Assembly: GCA_037042185.1 (NCBI GenBank)
Contig: JAXQJY010000033.1
Span: forward strand, 744,001-808,000
Direction: 5' to 3'
DNA: 64,000 bases
Origin: Sordariomycetes sp. S80-01Y
Lineage: Eukaryota > Ascomycota > Sordariomycetes
Both the position numbers and the translations under genes were made by a program. How positions within the stretch are numbered: position 1 is the first letter of the stretch; every line of letters begins with the position of its first letter. Of the stretch, positions 23,204 through 35,002 are shown one piece after another. The notes beneath the pieces are model-generated. The model searched no databases. It saw only the letters and a program-made list of their open reading frames with translations, and was not told the origin of the DNA.

Positions 23204-25752
23204 TCACCATCCGTCGCCCCAACCACCGTCATCATCATCCTCTTTGGGCTTCAAATCAATCTTCTTAGCCGGCGCCTTCTTAGTCACGGTAGGTTTCTTC
23301 GCTGGAATGCTGGAGGACGACTTCGAAAGACCCTTGGGCAGTGGCTTCGCCCCGGGCTTCTTCCCTGACTTCTGCGCCAACCACGCCGCGAAGTCCGGCT
23401 CGCTGTCGTCAAATGGCGTGGCAGACACTGACGTAGCCGGCGTTGGCTTCTCGTTACTTGTTGAAGGTCGATTGGAGGAGTCGTCGTTCTCGTCCATGTC
23501 ACCCATGTCACCCCACGAGTCGCCGCCTTCGTCTTCGAAGCTGTCGTCGGGCAGGAACTCCTGAGCCATAGCTGTGGGGTTGGGAGATGTACCGCGTGAC
23601 GAGCCTGCTGGCGGGGACGCAACTGCTTGGCGGTGGAGGGTCGATGCTGAGGCGGTCTGGGGCTTGCCGGGGACTGGTGACGGCGCCGGCCTGGGAGTGT
23701 TCGCGCCAGAGCCATTCGTCTGCATATCGCCGGCTGCTGACGACAATTTGTTGGTGAACGAGGAGATCGCCCACCCGGTCCAGCCCGCTGACTCGCCAGA
23801 CTTTGGCGTTGCCATGCGCGGTGCACCTGCACCAGCGTGTTGTGGTGGAGGCAGGGCCGTCTCTGGCATGTCGGAAGCAGCTGTTCGAATCTTGTGCAGG
23901 TAGGTATCGATAGCACGGTTTGCCGAGTCGCGAATCAGCTTCTCCTTGTCCAGCAACAAGGGGCAGACCACGGGCAGGATCTTGGCTGCGCAGTCCTCGT
24001 CCGAGAAGTACTCGCCGGTCGCGCCCAGCGCCATCAAGGCTGCATTGCGAGCGTGGACGAAGGGGTCTCTGAGGGAACGAGTGAATGCTGCTATCAGGAC
24101 CTTGGATCTCGTTGAGGATCCTAGATTCTTTGCAATCTTCCCTAAGCAGATGGTCGTGTTCGTACGAATGCCAGGCTGTTCGTCGTTGGCGGTCCTCGCC
24201 AGCTGCTTCAGCAAATCCCCGTTGATTGTGCGGTCCGTGAGCTTGGAGATGATGACGAGCACAGCCTTGAGGGTCTGCTCTCGCACGACTGGAGCCGCAT
24301 CTGTGAACCCAGTCGTCATCTGCGGGAAAATTTTGTCGTTAACGACTTTCTGTGGCAGCCGATCGATGTATAGGGGGAGGTTGTCTAGTAGACAGACGCG
24401 GAGCGCACGGTCAGGATTGGAGAAAAGCCGCACAATGACGGGGATCATCTTGCTTTCGAAGTCGTCGTTAGACAGCTTCGAGGCAATCTTCATTACGACG
24501 CCGAGGGCCTTAGGGCCGCCACCACCGAACTCGACGGACTTGAGTAATTCGGGCAAGACCTTCATCTTGAAGAACTCCTCGGGAAAGTCGTCTGTCAACT
24601 GATCGAGGTCACTGTAAAGCGTCAGCAAATGGCCAATGCTGTGGGCCAAATCACCTACTCTAAGAACTGTTCCCTCTCCTCGGGCGATTTCATGCCCAAA
24701 TTGTCGATGCCCTCCGTCAACTTGATCAGGGGGGTGTCGAAGAATGAGTTATGCCGGCTGCCTTGGTCCAGGAAAGCTCCCACGCTTATCCTCGACTTCG
24801 GATTCGCATTGCACAGCCGCTTGTAGCTCGCGTGCATCGTTGGTGGTATGTTCTTCGTTTGGCCGGCTTGGCTTTGCCCGCTGTAGTCACCGTTGCATAC
24901 TTCATAAATGACGACGCCGAAGTCAAAGGCGTCGACCGCCGTCGATGGGTGCTTCTTGATGGCATCCCATCCTCCCTGTGCAATTTCTGGCGGACAGTAG
25001 CGCGCCGAGTCCGGGACCATGCTGCCAAACGTCTGTACCCGTCAGCTTTACCCTCGCCCACTGACATAAGCGACTCACGTAGATGATAGATTCGTCCTCC
25101 TTAACGCTAGTAAGGACTTCAAACCCACCCAGCTTCCACTCGCCACTTTCAGAAGTATATATCGAGCCCACCTTGAGACTGCCGTGTATGGAAGCCGCAT
25201 CGCCGTTTATGAATTTGATGGTCCGCTTCACAATGTCAGTATCCCGATCTTGTGTCGCCGGTCCCGGTCACTACATACCGCGATGCCGTTGAGGCCCCAT
25301 TTGATCGTCTCGGGGTTCAAAGATTTTCTCCGGACGTGCCATCGCAGTGGTACGACGCGCTCGGTCGCAATGTATATGTAGGTCTCGGTCTGGCGTCGTG
25401 TATCAGCTTCGTGGATTCGCGCAACCGGCCGGGCTTCGTACCTCAACTGTGTCCAGAACTTTGATGACGCCGGGATGCCGCAATGTCCGTAACTTTTTCA
25501 GCGCGTTCTTTGCTAGTGGGAGGCGTGCCTTGTTGGCCGTAATGTCGAATGAGAAGATACTGCAGTTTGATCCGTCCTCCTAACATCGGCGTCAGCTTTG
25601 CGCCGCGAAGCACGGCGCTGCGACAGTACCTTCTTTATGCCATTATTCAGGGTCCATATAGACTCGTCGATATCGACTCGGTCGCCGAACGTGTACGGGA
25701 ACGGAGGGCCAGAGGCGATCGCTGAGGCCACGGCCGACTTTAGGAAGTCCAT
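23204..25752 (-). CDS. SCY1: SCY1-like pseudokinase (SCYL1/Cex1 type) with HEAT repeats
   Basis: Six exons on the minus strand: 25752-25630, 25579-25442, 25389-25279, 25225-25079, 25032-24659, 24611-23204; introns of 46-53 nt; 766 residues. The N-terminal kinase-like domain has YTFGDRVDIDESIW and SIFSFD in place of a glycine loop, LRTLRHPGVIKVLDTVE, IHGSLKVGSIYTS where HRDL would be, and GGFEVL where DFG would be. Key catalytic motifs are absent, so it is a pseudokinase. Next comes KVLPELLKSVEFG and a run of HEAT-like helices to about residue 560. A Ser/Pro-rich tail follows, ending DDDDGGWGDGW, reminiscent of COPI-binding tails. Relatives act in Golgi/COPI traffic and in nuclear tRNA export. 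The intron ending TGAAG at 25226 is the least certain splice site. Confidence 0.9.
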
Positions 25753-27192
25753 GGCTGCCCAGAGGGGGCTTCGATTTCGAATGCGCGGGCGGGGCGTCTG
25801 TTGCCTGGTCGAAGTCGCGACTTCTCAGGGAATATATCGATCGGACGGCGGTTCACACTCGAGGCCGTACCCAGGCGCAAAATCTGGGCTCAGTTGGTCG
25901 TCAACACGTGTCAAGTAAATTGTAGATGCAGTGGCGGAGTTGGGTGGTCAGGCAGAGAACGTCACTCGGCTGCTCCCGAGCTTCTCAAACGTTTAAACCG
26001 GGATATCTTTAGTAAACACTTTGGAGCGGAGCAATGATATTTAGAAAACAGAAATACTTTTGACTTTACTTAGTTTTCCACAAGCCTTTGATCACCACAA
26101 CTTTCTATGAGCCTTTGGTAATCTGAAGCTCATGGACCCAATTACCTGCTAGTAGTAGGGAGCTAGACGTATGTTGCTAGCGGGGTTGATGCGCTTTCGA
26201 GGTCCCAACCCTGAGAATCTCACCTCGTTCATTCCATCTTCGTTCTAGCTCAACCACGGCCGTCAACCTCGTCGGGCACTGCCAAGTTAGAAATACTGAC
26301 AGTTGACAAGTTGTCTTCTTCAGCAGCCATCGTCATCGTTATTACTGCTATTCAATCAACTCAAGACGTCGCGGGCAACGCACTTGCAGATCCCGACGCG
26401 CCCTCGAAACGCGCTTGAGCTTGACGATCCCCTGGTTCGACGCAACGGTAAGCAAACTTCTTTCCGTTCTTCTCGACACAATCTCGCGCACAATGATGAA
26501 CAAATGGTAAAAGGTCCGACCCAGAATCCTCTGGGGACCTCGACCCTCTCATCCATCCTACCACGCCCCCAAACCTTGCTGGCTCTACTATGGTACCTAC
26601 CCCTTACCTTCATGGTATTTACCAATATCGCCTCCGCTGAAATCATATCTGTGGTTTCACAATGGAGTTCGTGCTTCAGCTGCCTCGACGAGCATGGACC
26701 AAAGGCTTCGACCTACAACACCCTACCAAAGGGGGCTTGGATTGGAGGGGTCTTGGTAACCGCTGCTCTTCGGGGATGACGTTTAAAAGTAAAAACTGAA
26801 AAGATCTGACATGCCGCGCATTTTGAACTCTTAATCTATCATTTCGCGTTTTGAGAACCTCGCTAATAGTGTCCTCAGCCCAGGCCTCTCAAAGTTGAAA
26901 TTAGGCGTAGTTGTGAGAAGGAACGGTACGCACAGTGAGGATTCTGGGAATATCATGGCATGTGTCAGCTTTGTGCCAGGTACGTCGACGTTCTGACCTA
27001 GACCGTGACCTCTTCGTTAAACCTATCGCTGCTACTACGATGGACCCGCAAGCCGCGGCATCATCTGCTTCGACTGGAGTCTACATCAGTCGATTCGGCT
27101 ATTGTCTGTCTTGCGTGCTTATCTATATGCTATCCTAGCTCGCGCCAGATCTTTTCCCATCCCAATAACGCCGTTATCCAAGCAAACTACCT
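25753..27192. other. Intergenic, 1.4 kb
   Basis: Upstream of the SCY1-type gene and downstream of the aconitase gene. An ORF at 26303-26779 has no recognisable domain and no conserved start context. No RNA gene or repeat seen. Confidence 0.45.
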
Positions 27193-29674
27193 CTACAATC
27201 CCTTCGACAGCAAGTTCAGGGCACTGCCGGCCAGGATAAACCCAGCCTGGTCCTTGGTGATGGCATGCTTTGTGGGGATGATGATCACCTCGCCTGTGTT
27301 CTTCGTGACCTTGACTTGCACACTTCCCTTGCCCCCGTTCTGCAGCATCTCGTACAACCCAACAGTAGCAACCTCGTCTCCTGCTCCGATCTTGTCGTAG
27401 TCCGCCTCGTTCTCAAAAGTCAAGGGCACAACACCCTGCTTCTTCAAGTTCGTCTCGTGGATACGAGCAAAGCTCTTGACCAGCACAATTCTGGCACCAA
27501 GATACCTGGGTTGCAGAGCGGCGTGCTCACGAGCTGAACCCTCGCCGTAGTTGTGCTCGGCGACGACCAGCCACTCGCGGCCGACGTCCTTCCAGCGCTG
27601 GCCGAGCTCGGGGATCGTGTGCTTGCTGCCATCGAGATCGTAGGCGGCGTTGACCTCGCCGGTTTCCGCGTTGATGGCGGTGTTGAGGGTGTTGGTGGAG
27701 ATGTTGGGGAGGTGGCCCTTGTACTTGAGCCAGGGACCGGCGGCGGAGATGGTGTCCGTCGTGCACTTCCCGGTGACCTTGACAAGCACGCGGAGACCGC
27801 TGAGATCGGACTTGGGGAAGGGCGGGAAAGGATCAAGGAAGGCGAGGCGGTCAGAGGTGGGCGAGATGGCAATCTCGGCGGAGGGGTCGGGCTCCTGGGA
27901 CAAAACGCCCAGCTGGGCGTTGCCAGACTCGAAAGGCGTCTGAGGGCCTTCGAGGCCGTGAGGGGCGGAGAACTTGAAGTCCTTGCCATCAGGGGTCTTG
28001 AGAGAATCGGTCATGGGGTTGAACGTGGTCGAGCCCGCAAAAGCCATGGCGGTAACGACTTCCGGAGAAGCAAGGAAGTTCATGGTTTCGGGGTTGCCAT
28101 CGTTGCGGCCGCGGAAGTTGCGGTTGTAGGATGTGAGGATGGCGTTGGAGGTGCCCTTGGTGACCCCATCTTGACGCTGCCACTGACCGATGCAAGGACC
28201 GCAAGCATTGGAGAGGAGGATGCCGCCGGCGCCCTCAATCGTCTGAAGAGTACCATCACGCTCGAGTGTGGCGCGGATCTGCTCACTGCCAGGTGTGACG
28301 TAGAAGTCAGCGGCGGGTTTAAGACCAGCTTCGGTGGCTTGCTTCAAAAGACTCTCAACACGCGTCATGTCCTCGTAGGAGCTGTTTGTGCAGCTACCGA
28401 TAAGACCAGCTGACAATGACTCAGGCCACTTCTGCTCCTTGACAGTGTCCTTGAATTTGGAAAGCGGAGTGGCCAAATCAGGGGTGAAGGGACCGTTGAT
28501 GTGAGGCTCAAGCTTGGAGAGATCAATTTGGATGACCTGGTCGTACTCGGCGCCCTCGTCGGCAGCGAAGCGGAAGTAGGCATCCTTGTCAGCTCCGGGG
28601 CCAGGGAAGTTCTGAAGATTATTGATGTTCTGAACAGCCTGGGAGCGGCTGGTGGCTTCAAGGTAGCGAGCCGAGGCCTGGGTGTAGGGGAAGATCGATG
28701 TGGTAGCACCGACCTCCGCGCCCATGTTGCAAGCCGTCGCCATGCCAGTCGCGCTCAGGGTGTCGACGCCGGGGCCAAAGTACTCAATGATGGATCCAGT
28801 TCCACCGCGAACGGTGAGCTCGCCGGCCAGGCGCAGGATGACATCCTTGGGCGCAACCCACTCGTTCAGCTTGCCAACCAGCTCAACTCCCAAAATTTTG
28901 GGCGCCTTCAGCTCCCAAGGGGCTCCAACCAGCGCCTCAACAGCGTCAGCTCCACCGACACCGATCGTGACGGTTGTCAAACCACCGGCGTTTGGGCTGT
29001 GACTGTCCGTGCCCAGCATCATCAGACCAGGCAGAGCATAGTTCTCCAGCACGGTCTGGTGGATAATACCAGCACCAGGCGGCCAGAAGTCCATACCGTA
29101 CTTCCTCGCCGCTGACTCCAGGAAGTCGAAGACCTCCTTGTTCGTCTGAATACCAGCTTCGAGATCGTCCTCTGCGCCCTTAGACCCAACAATCAAGTGG
29201 TCGCAGTGAATGCTAGCGGGAATCGCCGGGCGCTCCAAGTTGCAGGACATAAACTGCAGCAGAGCCATCTGCGCAGAGGCATCCTGCATGTTGACACGAT
29301 CTGGGTTCAGGCGCAAGTTGGCCTTGCCGCGGATGTCGCGCCCATTGTTCGTGTTGTTGAGGAGCGACTCTTCGACGTTGTTGAGGTGGCTGTACAGGAT
29401 CTTCTCGGCAAGCGTGAGGCGCTGCTTGCCCAGCACGCGGCGGACCTCTGTGTACTTATTGAAGAGCTTCTCGTAGGTCGGGGGCAGGGACTGGGCGGTC
29501 GAGAGGTGTCGTCGGTTGGAGGGTGTCGCGAGCGCTGCTCGGCGAGCATGGTGGGAGACACCGTGACGGAGGACTCGCTGGTGGAAATGTCAGCCTGGGT
29601 GCGCTTCCATTCGATATCACAAGACTTACTGTGATGGCACCGCCTGAGCGGCTGGCGATGTCAATTGGAGCCAT
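27193..29674 (-). CDS. ACO2: Mitochondrial aconitase paralogue, ACO2/AcoB type
   Basis: Two exons, 29674-29630 and 29577-27193, with a 52-nt intron; 809 residues. It has the full aconitase pattern: LTLAEKILYSHL, MQDASAQMALLQFM, IHCDHLI, GTDSHSPNAGGL, GGTGSIIEYFGPGV, the [4Fe-4S] cysteines in GSCTNSS and NACGPCIGQW, NRNFRGRNDGNP, and GEGSAREHAAL with KSFARIHETNLKKQG in the swivel domain. The N-terminal 45 residues are basic with HHARRAALATPSNRRHLSTA, a likely mitochondrial presequence. Wording such as KDIRG-like GRDIRGKANLRLNPDRV and VPASIHCDHLIV-like segments match yeast Aco2 better than the main citric-acid-cycle aconitase. Yeast Aco2 has been linked to lysine biosynthesis. Whether this one isomerises citrate, homocitrate or both is not decided by sequence. 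Confidence 0.9.
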
Positions 29675-30201
29675 TCTGCCTGTCGCCGTCACCTCGCGTG
29701 CGCGTTTGACGATGATGGAAGGTGTAGGGAAATTTTTGGGCCTCGTCGGCAGTCATCGTAAATGCGCAATATCGGATTGGAGAGTCTGTTCCCGGGGTTG
29801 TCTGATTGTGGGGACAAGAAGATTGACACAAACACAATCACCTCTTTGCAATGGGCAGCTGCTGCTTTTATTATGTCATATCTGATGAAATCGAGTCCGA
29901 TATTCGGCGCCTCGGTATTGACCTCACTGCTGGTTGCATTAACCCCTTTTCGTCCAGCGACCTCTTCTATGCGGATTTGGCCATTGATGGCAGCTCTCGG
30001 AGCAAAACCATAGTACTCAATTACGAAAGTGCAACGGCGGGCCCTTATACGACAGCGGCTCAGAAGTAGGGTTTGCGTAAAATCGCCTGGTTCTCTCTGT
30101 TGAATGCTGCACCATCTTAACCCATACACACCCCTTTTCCGAGATGTTGAAAATACTGCAACTACCAACGCCGTTAACAAATAGGTCCGGTAGCCTGACA
30201 G
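29675..30201. other. Intergenic, 0.5 kb
   Basis: Promoter of the aconitase gene and 3' region of the adenosine deaminase gene; nothing else seen. Confidence 0.45.
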
Positions 30202-31950
30202 CTACGATGCTTCCGCTTGCGCCTCCGCTTTCTCGCCGTCTGGGTCAAACTCCTCCCCGAACTCTGTCACGATCCACAAGCAGAATTTCTCCCATTCTAC
30301 CTGCCATTCCTTGATGCGGTCCGCCTTAACACCACTTCCCACGCTGGCCTCTTTGACTCCCTTGATCCAGGTTGCTTGATCCTGGTCCTCGAAGGCCGCC
30401 CACCTCACGCTGTTCTCCGCAAGGCTACCTAAGCCCGCAAGGCCGAGGTTGTCCCAGCCCTGGAGAGCCTGCCAGAAGTCGTGCGACATGCCTGCGGTGT
30501 CTTGACCCAGCATGGCAGGATCGTCGTTGCACAAGGAACAGGCAACACCGCGAGCGAGAAGCGCAGGCAGAGGGTGCGCGCCGATGGAGCTGCAAAGGCG
30601 AAGGACTTCATTCGAGATGGGACATGACTCGACCAGGATTCGTTTCTCCTTCACCATGTCGATAAGGAGCGGGTGCTTGAATAGGCTGTAAGCGTGCCCA
30701 ATGCGCCTTGTCCCCAACAAGATGGCATCGAAGAGATTCTGGTCGGTATCCGACCCATCGCCCAGGGTTTCGCCGGCGTGGAAGAAGAATGGTAAATTGA
30801 CGCCTTCTTGAGCGCATTGCTTGCGGAACCAGAAGAGCTCCGGCAGCAGATCTTTGAGGGGCCTGCCGAAGTCTTCTGGGCCGACAACATCATAGCCTGC
30901 GATGAGATGCGGGTACATCATCTTGGTGGTGATGCAGTGATCCATGTTCTCGATTAAGGGTCGTGTTGGTGAGCTCCGCAAGCTGGTCCAGATCGTGACG
31001 AGACCCCAGAACCCTTTTCCTTCTGGCGATGCTTTGAAGCTGTCGATCTCTTCCTGCATAACCTTGAACATGTGGTCGTAGTTCTTTTCCGGAACTTCTT
31101 GCTTGTCGCGGCAATAATTGAGTGGCCATGTAAAGCGTAGCTCGGCCCAATTTACTCCGTCAGCCTTGAGGACCTGCATTAGGCGGCGAAGGAAAAGGCG
31201 CCACATGGGCTCGTAGTGGAGGATGGACCCGACAACAACGAAGCATCTCATGAATTTGTACCAGATTGCATCGATGCCATGATGTTGCTCGTGACTATCC
31301 GAGAGATGGAGGGTGCAGCGGCTCTTGAGCCAAGCCAGGAAGCCTTCTCTCCCACCATCCGGGTAGTCATCGGCCACCTTGGTAAGAAGTTCGAGCTTGT
31401 TCGGCTCGTAGTCATCGCTCCACACGTTGGTGTCGGTGCGTTCCTTTTCTCGATAACTGAAAACCAATTCGGCAGTTTCTTTGGCTGCAGGATTGGTCAG
31501 TGGTCGCTCAGCCGACATGTGCATGCCAGGCATCTTCAGCAGCTCAGCCAGGATGTAGTCAAAGTTGACCATGGCATCCATGTGCGCATGCAGCAAGGCA
31601 CCCTTGGGCATGCGGCGGATAATATCCCACAGCTTGGTGCCCTCCATGCGGTCCTTGGCAAGCATGAACATCATGCCAGGGTAAAAGGTGCGGTCACTCT
31701 TCTGAGCGAGCTCTTCTTCGTACTTTGAGGTCCATACTGTCTCTTTTTCGTTCTCGCGGATACGGTCAACAATAGTGCACGCTCGCTGGGCGATGGGCGA
31801 CAAAGAGGCGCGGAAGGAGGTGTCTGAGCGCGTCGTTTGCTCTTGGTTGATGAGGTTGCTGCGTCCTTTGAGGTACTGCTCAAGAAAAGGGTCAGTCGTC
31901 TTGGGGATGTCCTGGGAGATCTCCTCCCACTCTTCGTTGGTGAAGGACAT
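30202..31950 (-). CDS. Adenosine deaminase-like protein (ADGF/ADA2 type)
   Basis: Single exon, 582 residues from the ATG at 31950; the open frame continues upstream but offers no other ATG. It belongs to the metal-dependent adenosine/AMP deaminase superfamily, close to the ADA2/CECR1 growth-factor branch. Metal and catalytic motifs are complete: HAHMD at 121-125, FHAGET with the catalytic Glu, RIGHAYS, ESCPISNEVL and NDDPAMLG. The substrate is probably adenosine or a related purine nucleoside. Animal ADGFs are secreted, but this protein starts MSFTNEEWEEI with no signal peptide, so it is likely intracellular. Length fits the fungal members. Confidence 0.9.
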   Translation of the reverse strand: MSFTNEEWEEISQDIPKTTDPFLEQYLKGRSNLINQEQTTRSDTSFRASLSPIAQRACTIVDRIRENEKETVWTSKYEEELAQKSDRTFYPGMMFMLAKDRMEGTKLWDIIRRMPKGALLHAHMDAMVNFDYILAELLKMPGMHMSAERPLTNPAAKETAELVFSYREKERTDTNVWSDDYEPNKLELLTKVADDYPDGGREGFLAWLKSRCTLHLSDSHEQHHGIDAIWYKFMRCFVVVGSILHYEPMWRLFLRRLMQVLKADGVNWAELRFTWPLNYCRDKQEVPEKNYDHMFKVMQEEIDSFKASPEGKGFWGLVTIWTSLRSSPTRPLIENMDHCITTKMMYPHLIAGYDVVGPEDFGRPLKDLLPELFWFRKQCAQEGVNLPFFFHAGETLGDGSDTDQNLFDAILLGTRRIGHAYSLFKHPLLIDMVKEKRILVESCPISNEVLRLCSSIGAHPLPALLARGVACSLCNDDPAMLGQDTAGMSHDFWQALQGWDNLGLAGLGSLAENSVRWAAFEDQDQATWIKGVKEASVGSGVKADRIKEWQVEWEKFCLWIVTEFGEEFDPDGEKAEAQAEAS

Positions 31951-33333
31951 CTTGAGTCGGCTTTGTGAGATGCGTAAGGGAGGGAGCACCGGAGGCTGCC
32001 GATGAGCATCGCCTCAGTGGAGGGGCACCGCTATCGATAAGTCTTGGTGTCATGGCGGGGGAGGGGCATACCAGTGGGCGCCACGGCAGGTTGGCCTATG
32101 TTTTGTTATTCGCTGTTCTAAACGTCCTTCGGATTCAATTGGATATCAATTGTGCAATTTTGACTTGGTGCCGACCGTGCCCGTTGCGCGGTGCATCTAC
32201 CGCTTTGCCAGCGTTGGTGGCAGACCGTGCTTACTCAATTGGAAGCGTAGAAAAGGGGGTTGCAATGGGGGCGTTTGAGAATGGCATGAATTTGGACGAA
32301 CAAGCGAACATTAACGAGCTTCATCTTTCCATTTCCCTGTTTCGTACAGCGGACTTTTCCGTCTCCTCGCTGTGTCTCCCTAACCAAAGCTGTCTACTGC
32401 TTCCACCACAACCTTACATTTACGGTTAACGTTCATGTGCACGTTGACGTCGGATCATCACGAGATTTCGTATTCAGCAGCTCGTCTGAGATTATTGAAA
32501 GTTAAGCCCTGTTACAGTCATAAGGATTGCCAAGGGATGCAAGGCTGCGGCTCTGTACGTGTACGCGGCCCCGGAGGTCGTAACGATCCCTGCCAACCAC
32601 GTACTGTGCCGCGCTTGCAGAATCCCTCGAAACAAACTGTCGTCATAGTATCCCGATTGTTGTAACTGGCAAGTCGTAAGACTGAAGGTGAATCAGAGGC
32701 AAGACTGCGCCGTGAGGATTTTGAAACTTGCACTTTCTCATACGAGTATTGGCGCTCTGGATCGGGCACAACTTCGAAAGGCGGAGCGGCCCCTACCCCC
32801 TGAGTGAATGACTACAACAGCATGTTGAGCATTCATACGCTTTCCCCGTGTTTAATCGGGAGTTCCGAGTCTACTACATTCGGTCGCCACGCCGTGCCTC
32901 TCTAAGTTGACAACAGCCAAGCGAAATACCATCTCTGGGTGGTTTGCTGCAGGGCTTTCATTCCCTCTGCCAGGTACCAGATGGGGCAAAAGCTGAAAGG
33001 GCTACGTTGATATCAGAGCCTTCTGTGTTGATCACGATCGCTTGTTCAGTGAAACGTATAGCAATGATGCTGCAGGGGTGTGATCAGTCACACCCAGAAA
33101 TGTAAAGCTCCGGACGCAATCGCCAGGCGAAGGCTTTGCCTCAGGTAACCCCCTCAGTAGGTACGAGCTTCTTTTACATTTGATGTCATCAGGCTGAGAG
33201 TCTCTGAGGGATAAAAGCGGCCTAATTCTCTCGAGCTCGGGATATCGAAAGTGGAATACAACGATTCGCTCACTTGCAATAGACCGCCACGACCTTTTGA
33301 ATACAATTCTTGGACTTTCGACCAAACGGCGCT
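31951..33333. other. Intergenic, 1.4 kb
   Basis: Between the deaminase gene and the first small secreted protein, divergent. Contains a TATA-like element at 33211-33217. Short ORFs only; no transposon or RNA gene recognised. Confidence 0.45.
33211..33217 (+). promoter_or_regulatory. TATA-like element of secreted protein gene at 33334
   Basis: ATAAAAG in GGGATAAAAGCGG, about 120 bases before the start codon at 33334. Confidence 0.45.
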
Positions 33334-33915
33334 ATGAAAGTGCTTACCGCAACGCTAGTGGTCCTCGGGGCTTCTGTTCCTGTTGCGATGGCTGACTTCG
33401 ACGTCTACTTTGCCCTGGCAGCAGACTGGGGCAACGCAAAGGGCGGTTGGTTCTTCTTCGACGGCGAGCCCGACTGTGATGATGTACAATACCACTTTTC
33501 CGTTCCTCTACTTGTCAAGCCTTTTACTGATAGTCTGATAGGCATCGAATGCCAAAGACTTTGCCGACAGGGGCGATGTCAGCGGCAGCAAGTACGGTGT
33601 CCGCTGCGACGGCGATGGATGTATGCACGAAGGCGACCCAAACGAGATCAATGAACTCGAAATCCACCCCAGGGATGGTGTTCACTGGAGTAAGTTAGCC
33701 TGGTTTAGAAGTCTGGAGACAATCGCTAATCTCGATGTGAAGCCCTCTACCAAAACCGTGACTGGAACTTGGTGGGATCTGAAGGCACCGTAATCGGCAG
33801 CTGCGAGCCTTTCGAGGGAGATAGTTGGGACTGCCTCGTGCCTATCGGCCATACTGTTGGGCACCGAAAGTTCCGCTGTACTACCGAGTACGACAAGCAC
33901 TACATCGAGGGGTGA
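33334..33915 (+). CDS. Small secreted cysteine-rich protein, effector candidate 1
   Basis: Three exons, 33334-33483, 33542-33689 and 33743-33915, with introns of 58 and 53 nt; 156 residues. Residues 1-20 form a signal peptide ending PVAMA. The mature part begins DFDVYFALAADWG, has GWFFFDGEPDCDD before the first splice, GVRCDGDGC, HWTLYQNRDWNLVG across the second splice, and GHRKFRCTTEYDKHY. Six cysteines (48, 72, 77, 120, 130, 145) allow three disulfides. I recall similar small secreted proteins with a VRC-x-G-x-GC motif from plant-associated Sordariomycetes, without a known role. Spliced frames stay open and the cysteine layout is coherent, which supports a real gene. No ORF longer than about 115 codons exists here unspliced. 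Role at the host surface or in competition is inference. Confidence 0.75.
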
Positions 33916-35002
33916 TCACGGGAAGCGCTTCTCTAAGGGCGGTCGTCGCAGGTTAACCATAACGTCCGAGACTCTCGCTACTCGCCTCCAATATTCACAG
34001 TGCATCTTGACCTCGTCCTCATGTTTGGATTTCCATTCTGCTCTCATACTCGCGCTTCCGCATGCTTCTGAATTCAATCGAGGATGTAATATTCCCGCTT
34101 TTCCAAAGCACGATCGAAGCTGGCCGTTTAATTTCCGTCAAGGATAGGTTGTCAGTCATCGCCGGCCCTGGAAGCGAGTCTTCAGCGACTACAGCTTGAA
34201 GGCTGCCTGAATATAAATCCAGCGAAGGTAAAACTCTAGGATCATCGCAATTAATATGATATCTCTCACTTTTGTTCGATTTGTTCGGTTGTATTTCAAA
34301 ATAAGTAATCATCAGGTGAAGCTGTAGGCGCAGTGCATCAATTCGCTAGTAACAACCCAACTCTCGCAGTGGCAAAAATCAGCGATTATCTGCCTCATGA
34401 ATCGAGGAATATATTGGCTCGGTCCAACTTATCCTTTGGAAGCCCCCATCCCTTCCGAACGAATTGTTCGTGGTCCTCTAAAAGCACGAGCCAAGTCCAG
34501 CGTCGCGATTCGACGTGACCGGCAGTGCCCGGCACATCAGTCACATCTCCTTACTGGCCAACCACGGCACAGAACCAACACATCACCAACCTGCATGCAG
34601 AAGCCCCCCTTACGCCATCGTTACTCGTCTCCCCCAGACCGATCCTCAATTTCCTAATCCGGGGGCGCTCGCTCGATTCAATCACTGCACCTGCAGCTCC
34701 CGAAGTCAGATGACGGCGCGGTCAGGGGGGAGAAAGGGGGACCTGCGGCGGCGGTAAATTCGGGACGTGATGGTGTTGGTCGAGCTTCTGCATGTTGGTG
34801 ATCAAATAGCTTGGAGGATGCGGACGCATATCAGGCTATGGGAAGTTATTTACGCATAAAGCACTCTTCTAAGACTTTTGTATAAAAGGTCCGGGTGTGC
34901 CCCTCGTCGAAGGCTTCTCCTCCGAAAAGTCGAGCATTCACAACCGAGTCGGTTATACTAGCGCCCTCTTCAAGTAGTACCACCTCCAAAGCCATATACA
35001 TC
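33916..35002. other. Intergenic, 1.1 kb
   Basis: Between the two small secreted protein genes, both on the plus strand. Short ORFs only; the TATA box at 34881-34888 belongs to the next gene. Confidence 0.45.
34881..34888 (+). promoter_or_regulatory. TATA box of secreted protein gene at 35003
   Basis: TATAAAAG 122 bases before the ATG at 35003. It also argues against using upstream in-frame starts near 34895. Confidence 0.55.

Noticed and set aside
26303-26779. 158-codon plus-strand ORF between the SCY1-type and aconitase genes
   Set aside because: No domain, no splice structure and no family pattern recognised.
27553-28413. 286-codon ORF on the plus strand
   Set aside because: Lies fully antisense to the aconitase coding exon; its content reflects codon bias of the real gene.
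31951-31989. Upstream extension of the adenosine deaminase-like protein
   Set aside because: Its first codon is GTG; the first ATG is at 31950 and fits the conserved N-terminus.
34895-35002. Upstream in-frame starts for effector candidate 2
   Set aside because: They lie within about 15-110 bases of the TATA box, and the ATG at 35003 opens directly onto a textbook signal peptide.
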